This document shows positions 47,754 to 60,091 of a DNA stretch of 64,000 nucleotides, piece by piece (position 1 is the first letter of the stretch; each line of letters starts with the position of its first letter). The translations under genes and the position numbers were made by a program. Source of the stretch: Branchiostoma floridae (lineage: Eukaryota > Chordata > Leptocardii > Amphioxiformes > Branchiostomatidae). The notes under the pieces are model-generated. The model made no database searches, was not told the DNA's origin, and saw only the letters and a program-made list of their open reading frames with translations. Location: assembly GCF_000003815.2 (NCBI RefSeq), contig NC_049981.1, positions 17,121,781 to 17,185,780 of the forward strand, given 5' to 3'.

Positions 47754-49979
47754 AACGCATTCGGGTAATACTAAATTTATATACAAAACGCCCCCTGAAT
47801 TCTTATTAAGATGGCGGCGTATGAAGCATCCCTACCATAACCTTGTAGAGCGCTTTTAATAACCTCCATTAGGACTGCCACTAGGGTCCAGATCTTTCGC
47901 CACACGTTTTGAATAATAAAAAAGGACTCATCTTTTGCCAAACATTTTTCCTTGTCGGCATATAAATAGTTACAAAATTAGCTCTATTTGTAACGTTACA
48001 GCACAAATTCAGATGGAAAACAACCGAATAAAGGCCGGCAGACGCTCCGCCTGTTGAACATACGGGTCCAGAGTGTATTTAGCGGCATGGGAAACCAAAA
48101 TGGCTGAAGGGAGGTGACTTCAGTAATGAGTAATGCCCCAAGACCGGTTCTAGATTCCAGAGGCGTATAACCACTGAGAGTTGGCATAAGTTGCGCAAGG
48201 AAGACTATAAATTGCATTGTGAGGCTTCTTAAATGTACCTCCAAGGGTCTGTAGACTGGCGGTTTTAAAGACATATTTCAAAGTAGCCCTAGGCGACATT
48301 CTCGGAAACAGTAACATTTTCCGAAGTGAATAAAGAAAACTTCCCATATATCGCAAGGGTTGTCTGTTTTAAGGTCGCGAACATGTTGTAAAATTTCTAT
48401 GATTGAACGAATTTAATGCCGAACGCATGCCCAAACATGGCTTTCACATAAACGCATTTCGCGACGGCAGCATTACCAAATAAGGGTTTTTACAACCGAG
48501 GGAGCGAGTTACAAACTACATATATGTATTATTCTTATACCCTGAAAGCAAAGTTTTCGGCATCGTCTGACATGTATTTAATTTCCATCGCTATAAACCG
48601 CAGATATATTCTCTTCAAAAATTCATGCCGTAATAAAAACGTACACATTGCGCACTAGGAAAGCCTCGCCCTTTCTCGTATAAACAAAATCAGACCTGGG
48701 ATTTGTTACCATGGCAACGGGTAGTAACGCCCCAGTAAAAAGAGTGCTGCGCGGAAGGTTTCAATCTCAAGTAAAATTGGGTATTAGACGTAAAAATTGT
48801 TCAAAGAACTTTGAGACTACGGAAGAAATTCCTTTTCTTGTCGAAACGCTACAGGAAATATACCGCTTGATATAATAAACTATTGTGCTTTCATCCAAAT
48901 GACGATACTTATGAAGGATTTCCCCCGCTCAGAGTACGATACAGTCCTCAAAAGGTTAATTTCATAACACTGAAAAGTCTTCTGGTAATGAGAAAAGACA
49001 TGCGGCAAAACCGTTACCTGTAAGAGAAACACACAGCTTTGACTTTAAAAGCTCATGAAGTAAACATCCTATCCCATAACAATACACACCTCTAGTCTCT
49101 ACCAGTCTGATACTTTGAGACCTAATTAAGAAAATCCATCACCACTAATCTTCCTGGATTTCTCGACATACGATCCTTACAAACAACAACAGCATTAGAC
49201 GTACCAGACTCCCTGGGTTGCTGGAAAATATTTGAACTTGGCCGAATAGGACGGAAATTTGCCAGAGGAGTAAGCCGGTCATGGGGTTACGCAAAGGCAG
49301 CCCTGCTAACTCGTCTGACAAAATGTTAACCCAAGTATTTGTCTAGCAACTGAAGCCGTTTGGTAGACACTACATCCGCCCGTTAGCGCTCAACAAGCCT
49401 TGGTGGGGGTGGGGCGGGTACTATGGTCCTATTTAAAACCTTACAAAGCTTGTATGCTACTACCAGCAGGCGCATACTGTAGGCACCACATTAAGCTATG
49501 CTTTCTTTGAGCCGAAGCGGTGGGGGAAATAAAATGCTTGATTGCAGCCAATATATGAACATTTAACTGGTACGATAATTTTTCTAATCGCAAGTCCTGT
49601 GACAAAGGCGAGCCTAACTATATGTTGAAGCACAAGACTTACAAAAAGATGCAACAGTCCACTGGTGTGTTTTTTTCGAGCCGAAACTGTGCGGAAAACA
49701 TCAGACAAGAACCTCAAAACTACATGCCTTATTAAAGCTCTTCAAACAGCTATCTATCACTCAAAAGCATGACCATGGTTTGTCCAGAAGACATGAGATA
49801 TCAAAACCGGAAGTAAAAGTACCATAACGCGCCGCTAAGGAGCCTATATCCAAGCAACTCAAGGTCTTATAAAGACCTAACGTTACCCACGTACCAAATA
49901 TCAAAACGATCCGTCCAGACGTTCTCTTGTGGCAGTGATATATTTTTTTCAAAAACATCAGTGACTGCTGTATCTACAA
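47754..49979. other. Non-coding, nothing firm
   Basis: No supported gene. At 49505-49735 the motif GAGCCGAA(A/G)C followed by a G-rich patch and AAA occurs twice, about 170 bp apart, which may be a worn tandem repeat. Confidence 0.4.
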
Positions 49980-50000
49980 TACCTCCGCTTCACGGAGGTA
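49980..50000. repeat. Hairpin TACCTCCG-n5-CGGAGGTA
   Basis: Perfect 8-bp stem around CTTCA. It is the same design as the hairpin at 41593-41609 and probably marks the end of the same dispersed repeat family. Confidence 0.6.
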
Positions 50001-51124
50001 ACAATATAATATAAAAGCAGAAAACGTCGCCATGCACTAGCGTTTATATGCAAGTGCAGCGGTCCATTATTGAAGTCTCCACACAGAAAAGCAACCCAAA
50101 GGCAGGTTAAAACCGAGGCCAGCTGGCTTTCTCTTGTCCGGCTCCAATAAGCCAAGGGATAAATAGGAACGTATGGATGAAATTCAGCCCGTCTGTTGGA
50201 CTTATGTTAGGCTGTGGTGAAAAAGCATAATTCTGCAGGTCTTCAACTGAGTGGAACGCCCAGCGATATGGATTTGGTTAGGTTCAGTATTTGATAGTCT
50301 GGCGTCTTGTTCGCAAATGTAAATTCTGCCTGATTCTTGTTTCCTTTTGTATACAGGTAGTTGTTAGCTGTATAAAAGACCAAACTATGTTTTAAGCAGT
50401 TTTTGCAGAATGTGTTTTTTTAAAAAGATACATATCTAGCTTTCAAGTGATAGACCCAAGTCTTCTTATACGCCACTTGTATGAACCTCTCATAATTCCA
50501 CCGGTACCAAAATACTGCCACATCAAAAAGTGACTTTCCAGAGATCTACCAGAGCAGAATCAGTAATCCCCGAGGCACGCTAGCCTCCTTCACAGACTTC
50601 TGGAGTGGCAGTGTTTATATTTTGGGAGTGCCGGATACGTTGGAGATTTTGGGATCATAACTATGCCCTGTGGTTAAACTCTCTTTCCCTACATAGAGAA
50701 CATTATTAGCCCATGGTGAAAATGAACGATCAGCGCCACCCCCCCCTCAATAAAATTTAGAAAGCCGCCCTTCAACAAGTCTGCAGTGGACTCCAGGAGG
50801 CTAGAGGAACGTATACTTCGTGAGGTGTCGAGAGGGCCTGAATAACACAATTTTGGTGGTCTACAGGCACCCAGCGGAATTGTAAGACTTGGCGTGAAAA
50901 ACATATCGTTTTTGTTGGCGTGTTCTTTTTCATTCTTCTACTTCTTCTTCTTCTTTCCTGTGGCTACTAGTATCTTTCCTGTGGCACTCATCAGACCTAA
51001 TCAGGATGTTGTAAATATGAGCATTTTTTACTCGCACAATATACTGCAGGACGATCGTAACGGTATATGATAATCATGTTTCTGACCATGAAAAAACAAG
51101 TAGATGTTTTTTTAATATTTTTTT
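50001..51124. other. Non-coding, nothing recognised
   Basis: No supported gene. A CTT-rich patch is at 50935-50960. At 51030-51047 the sequence ACTCGCACAATATACTGC is a diverged copy of the left arm of the next fold-back. Confidence 0.4.
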
Positions 51125-51177
51125 ACTCGCACACAATACTATAGGGCGAGCCTAATGATATAGTATTGTTTGCGAGT
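51125..51177. repeat. Fold-back, 19-bp arms
   Basis: ACTCGCACACAATACTATA (51125-51143) and TATAGTATTGTTTGCGAGT (51159-51177) are inverted repeats with a single mismatch, around a 15-nt loop. A further diverged copy of the left arm lies about 95 bp upstream. It could be a tiny MITE or one terminal structure of a larger element. Confidence 0.85.
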
Positions 51178-52599
51178 TGCTTGACGAAAGACTATATTGG
51201 GGAAAAGATTATTCATTTTTTTTAAATGTTGCCCTCCTAGTTTCAATGTTTTACTGAACAATCGTTGACTATATTCAATAGTGCACTGCGAACCACTGTA
51301 GATCTAGATCTAAGACATTTCAGAAACTTCATTTTAATGTACCAGTTGATGTTGTTTTGAACGTATATTTCATTATTCTGTCTTGTCGCAAAGAAATTAC
51401 CATATCAAAAACACGCCCGACATTGCTGCCCGGTCGTTTGCTTTCCGTTCAACATCAGACATGGTCGCAATCAAAATACTAAAATATCTTGCTTACAAGA
51501 ATGCCATAAACAACCTTCCAAGATGTTTGGAATTATACACGCCGAGACGTGTCACTGAAATGATAGGAGAGCGGGAAAAGGCTTTGAAGTAGAATGTAGA
51601 AACAGGGTATGTGTGAGTTTTGAGAGGCATACATTCACGCGGGGAGTGTGATTTGGTTTCGAGTAGTCAACTGGTGCAATACCGCCCCCTGTCGTAACTG
51701 CACATATGCTGATACATTTACATATTGCCGACCGATGTCCACTCCGTATATTGTGCATCTTGTACAAAATAAGGAGCATAGTATAATTTTTTTAAACTTC
51801 TGGTTGATATTAATTACAGCAAAAAAATATATTTCACTGGCGAAACGTCGTATTTACTATTCCTTCTCACCATATCAAAACGAACAAATATTGTTTGTTG
51901 GCGCTTCAACATATATAGTATAAAAGCTGATCGCTATTAAAAACTATGAGGTTTATGAACATTATGAAACCTTGAACGGTATTTATAACATTTATTTGTG
52001 AAGGTTACACTGTATATGTAACGTAAGCAACCGTACTTCTGCCATCTTAGGACGGACACAGAACTGTACCAAATTCAAAGAAAATTTGTAGCCAATATGC
52101 ATAAACTACCATGCTAACCAGAGATTTAAACATAAAAACTCCAAACTTCCAAAATTAATGACAAAAGAACGGAAATAAAGTGGATTGAACTAGCGGCCTT
52201 GTTGCTGGAGGTTGTGGTTTGTTAATGACCGTGGCCGCCTTGTGCGGTATTATAATGGACTGGCAGTCATATATAGTGCAAATTTACTTTCCAACGACAT
52301 CTGAGGACACAAAGGTCGCTTCAGGACGCTGGAATGTATCTTAATGCTGCTGACAGTAGGAATGTTGGCTTGCCATCAGACCACGGCTTTTAGCATAAAG
52401 CAAATAGAGGGAACGGCTAGCTGAATATGAAAAAGGTTCATCTTGCCAGCAGGAAAAGTTCTGTAATAAAGTTGTGAACAAGCTGCCCCTGGAGCATGTC
52501 TAGCTGTACTTCTCATGTGAGCGATGACAACAACGACGATCGGTCAGAAGTAGCGCCGGGTCTTAAACACAGCAAAGTCCCATGCAAGGTCATCAAAGA
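51178..52599. other. Non-coding, nothing recognised
   Basis: No supported gene, RNA or element seen. Confidence 0.4.
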
Positions 52600-52603
52600 T
52601 GAT

Positions 52604-53008
52604 GGTCACGCACACACTGGCGCACACTTACGCACGTACACACACATTCACACACACCCTTACGCACGTACACACTCATATTCACACACACCGATCCCTC
52701 AACCACGTACATGTACATACACATTCACATACACCTTCACGCACGTACACACACACATTCACACACACTCTTACTTACGTACACACACGTTTATTCACAC
52801 ACACCTTCACGTACGTACACACGCATTCACTCACATACACCCTCACGCACGCACACACACATTCTCACATACGCACGTACGTACGCATACATTCACACAC
52901 CCTGTTGCGCACGTGCACACACATTCACACACACACACCCTCTCGCACGTACACACACTTTCACTTTTCTCTCTTTCACAGACACAGACACACACATACA
53001 CAGACAGA
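52604..53008. repeat. CA-rich minisatellite, unit about 30-35 bp
   Basis: Irregular units of the form CACGCACGTACACACACATT then CACACACACCCT occur roughly ten times, with variation in length and sequence. All three plus frames stay open for 100-187 codons because CA-rich DNA lacks stops. The peptides are mere HTHT repeats. The alternating purine-pyrimidine pattern could favour Z-DNA. A small CA tract recurs at 53288-53304. Confidence 0.9.
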
Positions 53009-56000
53009 CAAAGTCTAGATACATTGCAGAGTTTTTTAGGGGTCAGACTCGAAAGGTGATATGAGCTTGCTATCAATCTACACGTGTGCAGGATTTGTGT
53101 ATAGCCTTAACCACATTGCTGTTTCATTTGTCCATTTCTTTTCTCCCATTCTTACCCATATACTTCATCTGTTGCCCCTTCTCATCTGTCACCACCATGG
53201 TACCAAATTCAGCGCCAGCATGTGGTAAGAGACGTACCAGCTATCTAGCCAAACCTGCAAAAAGCACTCTGAATGTACGTCTCCCGTGCACACACACACA
53301 CACTCGTTAACACCTTCCAAATTCAGAGTCTAGAAGTGTGAAACTCCATGCATAATGGACGACCATGTACACCGCTACTGCTGTAATATACTTCTGGTAG
53401 AAGATAAGACCGGGCTGCTGAAGATTGGGAGGGAAATTGGGGATCACTGCTAATTGGAGCGGGCACTTGAACAAGATAATCCACAAATCTCGCCACCAGA
53501 CTCCACGAGTAATGTCGGAGTTGCAGATGAGGTGGATAAGGTTCCTTGTCTGAGAAGTTGGAGAACCAATTTTGAAGAAGGGTGACTTTAACTTCAGTAG
53601 CTAACACGGAGAATTGGACCTTACCCAGAAATGACTAGAGCACTCTATGACATTATCCTATGCAGATTACTGACACGTGACACGATGAGCAGCGGAACAG
53701 GTAGCTTATGGCGTCCCCCGTCTGTACCCAGTGATGGTTGTAGGACTTTGATGTATATGACTTCATGTATGGCGTCCTCCATATCTACTGGGTCGTAGTT
53801 GTTGGGTTTTGATGTATTTTGTTTTACCTCTTTTGCTCCCTTTGCAAACTCTCAAACCTAAAGATAGAGACTCCTTATGAATGAGCCTGGCACTGCTTAT
53901 GGTGGTTAGGCCGCTGCACGCATACCAGAACAATGACTTTCAAGAATGGATTGTTAGCGCGAACATTTATCTGTGTTGTAGTAAACATAGTCCAGACATA
54001 AAACTTCGTTCAAATGAAAAATAAAGCGCATCGAATGCAATCATGTGGGTCACGTGATTTTACATACTTCTGACGTCATCAAAAGTGCCAGGAAGTTTAT
54101 ACCGTCTGCCGTCCATGTTGACTGAAGGTTGGTTCGTCCATGTTGAATGAACATTAATAGATCGCCTCTCACAAAATAGCCTTACGGAAGACAATAGTAG
54201 CACAGTCGAGAATTCAACTTGCCGTTATGTGAAGGAAAAAGTTTCAGCTTTGTACTACAGTAATTGTTATTGGGTGGATCGACTACTGTCTCTTCGCAGC
54301 CAAGGGCTGAATTGCGAGGAGCTTACAACAAGCGGGGCTATATCGCAAGGGTCTGTATGGAAGCCTGTAAACAGCGAATAGTGACCTCAACACAACAATA
54401 ATTGCCTCATAGGACTGTCAGTTTGAACCACTCAAATCGGGAAGACATGTACTCTTTTCGATAACTGTGGTTGGTTCTTCTTACATCCATTACTCATTGG
54501 CCAAAGTATTCCTGATCGTTCCTAAGTTGTTCCTAAAACTCTAGCAATTCCAATCGTTAAGTCGTACAGTATTAGACAAGATATCATTTAAAGATATTTT
54601 ACAGCAGAGGCTACTGATCACTGACACATTGATCTTTCTATCCTTGAAATTTCAGTAAGTATGGCACAGCAGTAATTCTTGTACAAAACTTCAGCGACAT
54701 CGTGGCTACAATCTTATCACGTTATTCTGAAATCCCGGAAAGCACGAAATTAGGCTGCAGAAATATATGAGATTTATTCATAGTATTTGCCATTTCCCAG
54801 ATAACAGAAAACCATACCATGCATAATCAGACTTCAGAAAATAGTGCAAAAAAAACAACAGTGACAGCAGTTTGTTTATTGTCGCCGTCGTGTTTTTGTT
54901 TAGATTATGGAAGATGACGAATTTGTTTTCAAAATGAAAGCATCTGCTTAACTTGCAAAATAGTATCGTTTGGCAGTTGAAAGGTTTAACATGATGGTAT
55001 CTACATACCGAAAACAAGGTATAAGACAGATTGGGGAAAATATTTGAATTCTTATCTTTCTTTGCCGCTGTTTACGTTGAACTATTCACCTCCGGAAGAT
55101 TGATACAACAGTGTTCGAGGCTTTTTAAGATTTGTAAAGCTTACCCTCAATATTACTCTCAATCCTTTATATGTATTATGCTAATCCACAGCATATCCGA
55201 CCTTAAGAGGTATCAGAGCTATCTGGTATGCACCTTGTAATTTGTGTTTCTTATAAAGTTCTTTGTTTTCAGGAAGCTGCTTCTGCACCTAACATCAGTA
55301 TTCCATTCTATCTAGAGCTGTTTTTTCCATGTTAGTAAATGATGTTGTCTGTAGAGTGTTTCACATGACGTTACATGTAGAAGGTGGACGCAGTTGTTCT
55401 AATTTTAGCGAATCACAGACATCCAAAGATCTTTTGACCCCAACAAAAAACTTCTTAAGAGTGTGTATAAATTACAGTAAATAAACCTATAGAAATACAT
55501 AAAAACTTGCCGACTTTCTTTTAAAATTGTGTAAGCTTGTTCATTGAAATGGCGATCAGAAACACCGCCATGATAACTTGGTAAGAAAAGTGTGTGAAAA
55601 CGTGTGGGTGAGGCAGGGTTCAATGCCCGGACAGGGTTTCTCGAGGGCTTACCTAGCGTGTTTGAAGAAATCTTTCTAAATTCGCCCAAATCCCCTAGAT
55701 CTCTTTTCCTACCAGGCGCAACATTAAGTAAGGGGGCATTAAGGACCGGACTTATAGCCGATATGATGAACACAATTGGTATATCTGTCACTCCTTGCAA
55801 TACTGTTTGAAGGCGTCGTAAAGTTTATACACGTTCTTAGAAATCTAGATTCCCGACATTAGTGGAAACTTGGGAATTTATGAGCTTCCTGGTCTTCAGT
55901 TGAGAAGTCCCTTAGATAAGAAGGTTCCCAGTGTCGTATGATAAATGAACGACCATACAAAGTCCAACCATGGGTCAGATGTAGAAACGTGAAAGTGTAT

Positions 56001-56227
56001 ATCAAAGAAGTCCACGTCTGTGAAAGCTATGGATGTCAGACCTAAAGGCAGCCATGTGTCTGTCTCGGAAACGAAAAAAAAACTTCGACTCTTCAAGCCG
56101 CCTTACCAATATAGTATATGCGATGTGGGGAGGCTGCAAATTAAAGAGAATGGTGAATTATGTCACATTGGAAAGTTCTAGCCAGCAAGAGGGACAGTTA
56201 ACACCCATTCAACCATGACTCTATGTC
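53009..56227. other. Non-coding, nothing recognised
   Basis: No supported gene. The 131-codon minus-strand open frame at 55405-55800 has no domain I know. Confidence 0.4.
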
Positions 56228-56327
56228 NNNNNNNNNNNNNNNNNNNNNNNNNNNNNNNNNNNNNNNNNNNNNNNNNNNNNNNNNNNNNNNNNNNNNNNNN
56301 NNNNNNNNNNNNNNNNNNNNNNNNNNN
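56228..56327. other. Assembly gap (100 N)
   Basis: Exactly 100 Ns, the usual placeholder for a gap of unknown size. Confidence 1.
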
Positions 56328-56987
56328 TGTAAGTACGATACGCTCTTATTCTATCCAATACATCAACGATAAAAGATGGTATGACTTTAACAACAAGAGC
56401 TGCCAGAAGTTTCACCAAAAATAGAAGTAGAAAATAAGCCATAGCACCTTCTTACTGCAGATTATAACGAACGAGTCACCTTCTAGCTGGGTAAATCTTA
56501 CGAAGGTCATTCAAATCAGGATTCCGTCCGGAGCAGAAGTATTTGTTTCCGTTAGGTTGTGAAATGGTTGTGTAAAATGGATTACCTCGTTACCAGTTAG
56601 AACTGTCAGTTTTTCTAATCAAAGCAGACAGAGTGTGGAAGGAATCACAATGGCCTTAGTCAGCGCCGGCACGAGATTGATATCATACAGCACGTATAAC
56701 CCCCCTCCTTATCAATGTAGCTGGTAGCTTCTGAGCGCCATCTTGGTGTCCTTGATTTGTATTTTCATAGACTGTAGCTCAAGTAGACACGGGTCTTACA
56801 ATTTCATCGCCATTTTATTTCTCTTTTATAAATCTAATTTTGGACAGACAAGGACAACATGTAACTACACTTAAGTTGGTAACTTATTTTAGCACTGCCA
56901 CATACAAAGAACAGCAGGTAAAGGTAGATCATGAGCCTTTTCGAAACGGTAGGGCAGTGGGCTGTTATCCACACAGTGTCAATGGCA
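56328..56987. other. Non-coding, nothing recognised
   Basis: No supported gene or element seen. Confidence 0.4.
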
Positions 56988-57053
56988 CGGTATTGGAAGA
57001 CGGGATCTTCTTCCATCGCCACCCCAACCAAAGTCAGATACACATTTTTACAC
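56988..57053 (-). mobile_element. Truncated SINE body, same family as 47530-47753
   Basis: CGGTATTGGAAGACGGG (56988-57004) and AAAGTCAGATACACATTTTT (57031-57050) match CGGCATTGGAAGACGGA (47549-47565) and TGAAGTCAGGTACACATTTT (47604-47623) in the same order. The spacing differs by 12 bp. The tRNA head is missing here. Confidence 0.65.
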
Positions 57054-59639
57054 GTCAACTATCTTAAATACTCTTAAGGTAATCTCCTCTGTAAACAGTA
57101 AACACTTAATAAGAGTAATTTGTGAGTGGCAAAAGATCTATAGAAGCCCGAAAACTCTTGAGGTAGGATTCACTGAAGCGCAAATAGCGGCCATCTTCAT
57201 GTTGGTGTCCCATGTGACAATTATCTTTATACTGGACTGCGCATTGCAGTTTTCCAGGGATACACTTTTCAAGTTTCGTCAGCTGTAAGACGTAACGTTA
57301 AGGGAGTCATCCATCAAAAATGTGGCGGCGACGAAAATGTCACCGGAAACAGCTGCAATTCAAACCGACAGCCTGACAGTGGAATACGTATCGATTTGCA
57401 CATGTTCGAGGCCACGGACGTTGTTTCTGAAACTTCAGAAGAAGTACATGTACGCAGAGTCATAGGCTGATGGGTAACGACAATGTGGAAATGGTGTGAC
57501 GAATGGTAACGTCTACATCCATTAATTCATTACATGTATGTTTTCAAGGACAACAACAGACTGCATATGCAAGGAGTGCGTTGTGTATGGGGCTTTAATC
57601 GCGTGTATGGGCAGCCTCGGTTTCACCCCAAACACGCGTATTCGGATGAGTGGAATGGCTAATTTGCTTCTCTCCATCACTCTATTACTAAAGTTAAGAT
57701 TGCAGCGAAGTTCAAACCAGGCGAGCTGTTGTGTGATATAATCTTTCTAGTCGTGCTGGTATCTTTCTCGAGCAATCCACCGCTTGTGTGATGTCAGATA
57801 AATCACGTGACTCTGTGACAAGTGGATCATACGTTTATAGCGACCTCCGGCTCGGTTTAGACCGTTATCGTTCTCTTGTTGGCAACAATTACAACATTGT
57901 ACAACAAACTTCATCAGATTCTTTTATATCCTGGATACGTCGAAAAATTTGACAAATGTAAGATTGTAATGATGAAAGTGTTTTAGGGCCAAAGACAGCC
58001 ACAGGCTGCTAAATACCGTTCAAATCCACAAACTGCGTGAGAGAAAAATGAAGTAATGTAATATTTCTTTTGTAGTGACTTAAGTTAGAAAACAGTCTGC
58101 CCTTTTATATCCTGAACATAAAAGGAAGTTGCCTCTCAAACGCTATCTCCTTCTCGCAGGCGTCAGGGGTAAAGCTGTTAAACCCACGGTCTGACGAAGA
58201 CAGAAATGCCTTATAAATCAACAGCTTGAAGTACAACAGGTTTGGAAGACTAAAACCCTGCACATATTGTAGGGGATATGCAGCTGATTACGTGTGGTAA
58301 ATGTCAAATATTGCTTCTGTTCCGTGCTTGTTTGACACATGTAACTTTTTACCCAACTAAGAATAATTCAATTTAGCATCCCAACAAAAGGAAACGGCAT
58401 TTTGTAAGGTCTGCTACACTTATGAATCCACAATTTAGTAAAAAAAATTGTCAATATGGTTTCGACTACTGTTCACACTACAGTTTTTGATATTTAAACC
58501 TTCTCCAAAGTACCTAGCTATTTTCAATCATTGTCTCTTAAATTTGCAAGATACAATTGAAATTATGATGATGTGATGATGTATGCGATGTTGAACAAGT
58601 GAAAAGGCGAGTCACTATATTTTGATCAATCCAAGGCGATCATGTTCTATCATTTAGACATAATGAACAAGTCCTGTGTCATTTAATGATTTCTAAATTT
58701 GATAGACAGCATTTGCTGTAGTGGATGATAACTGTACTGATAAAGCTGAATAGTTGCCGTAAACTACGAGATAGGTAATTTGCAGTTTTTACATCCAGCA
58801 AAGATGGTCTTGTGCAAAAGTAGTTGGAAAGATTAAAACCTCATGGGAAATTACAAGAGGATGTACTGAATTTGCAGAATTGATGATTGGGATGAATTAA
58901 GATTACCTGACGAATTAGAATTGTAATATATTTGAATAGCCACATATAAAAGTGTCAGGATTACAATAATATGTTTGCTTTCAAACTTTCCCCCTCCTCA
59001 TTGTATGTTCAGTTACTTTCATAACGGAGCCCTCGGCTGTCTAGCATATTCTCAGATGACTTAAATACCTGACAAGACATCGCTGCTTATAAGCAGGGCT
59101 TAGTGACTTTAAACGTATTTGACATTTACTCGAAGCTAAGAAGGTGTCTTCAATCATGAGATTTAATTAACTGGAGGTTATTCGGAACTATCAATCCCGA
59201 AAAACAGAAAACTAAACATTTTGGAATCCATGCAATCAGTCACCTTTTAGAAATGGTTTTCGCTGCTTTGCTATTGCCTAAGCATCTGGGTAAACCGTAA
59301 CAACAACAGGTATTAGGTTATAATTTCTTTATTTGATAGACTGACAATTCTCATTTGTCATGTTTCAACAGGTTATCTTTGAAGTCAAAATTTTCATGTT
59401 TTTGCTTATGTTGTGCCTCTGGGTACGAACAGATTCTTTTTGAGTGAGAGCGGCTGGTTCGTGTAAAAGGGTTGCCGCCATGCCACGATGAAAAGAATCT
59501 ACCGGAGGGTCTGACAGATACAGTGGCAAATTCTCCAGGTACAACTCGCCTAATGAGTCCGTCCTCTCGGCCACTTCAGCCTCCCGGCTAGTTTTAACAG
59601 CGTGTTCGCTTTATGGTCGCCGCACATGTTGAGTGTTGA
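57054..59639. other. Non-coding, nothing recognised
   Basis: No supported gene or element seen. AT-rich, more so toward the right. Confidence 0.4.
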
Positions 59640-60089
59640 CGAGTACAGATACCTAGGGGTGGGCCATCATAAAACACACAACCGTCAATCATGAAAACAC
59701 ACAATAAAACCAGCAAGATGCTTGCATTCGAGCAAAAAAAGTACTTTGGTTTATTCTTGAATGTATGGACCATGTTTGATACAGCCCAATACGGGATATC
59801 CAGTGGCGGGCTAACATAAAACATACAGCCATCAGTATAACTAACAAACCATAAAACCAGCAAGATTCTTCCCATCAAAGAAACAATAGGCAAAAAGGCA
59901 ACAATATAAATGGCACTTTGGAAATCTTAAAAGCTTTTTCCACGATTCATACAGACGAATACAGGAAGTCCGGAAACTGGTCTCTGATAACACATACAGC
60001 AGCCAGTCTTGCTAACACTCCTTAAAACCAGCAAGATGCTTCACATCAAGCTAGCAAAAGAAAAAAACCTACATGGTACTTTGGAAATA
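59640..60089. repeat. Degenerate satellite, unit about 147-171 bp, left part
   Basis: ATAAAACCAGCAAGAT-like cores have ACCAG at 59709, 59856 and 60027, giving periods of 147 and 171 bp. Between them recur CATAAAACA(C/T)ACA, a variable C-rich patch and ACTTTGGAAAT. The array is cut by the mariner-like element and resumes to its right. Confidence 0.8.
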
Positions 60090-60091
60090 TA

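Noticed and set aside
52496-53059. 187-codon plus-strand open frame, the longest in the window
   Set aside because: It is mostly HTHT-type repeat from CA-rich minisatellite DNA, and the other two plus frames are open as well.
55405-55800. 131-codon minus-strand open frame
   Set aside because: No recognisable domain and no exon-like boundaries.
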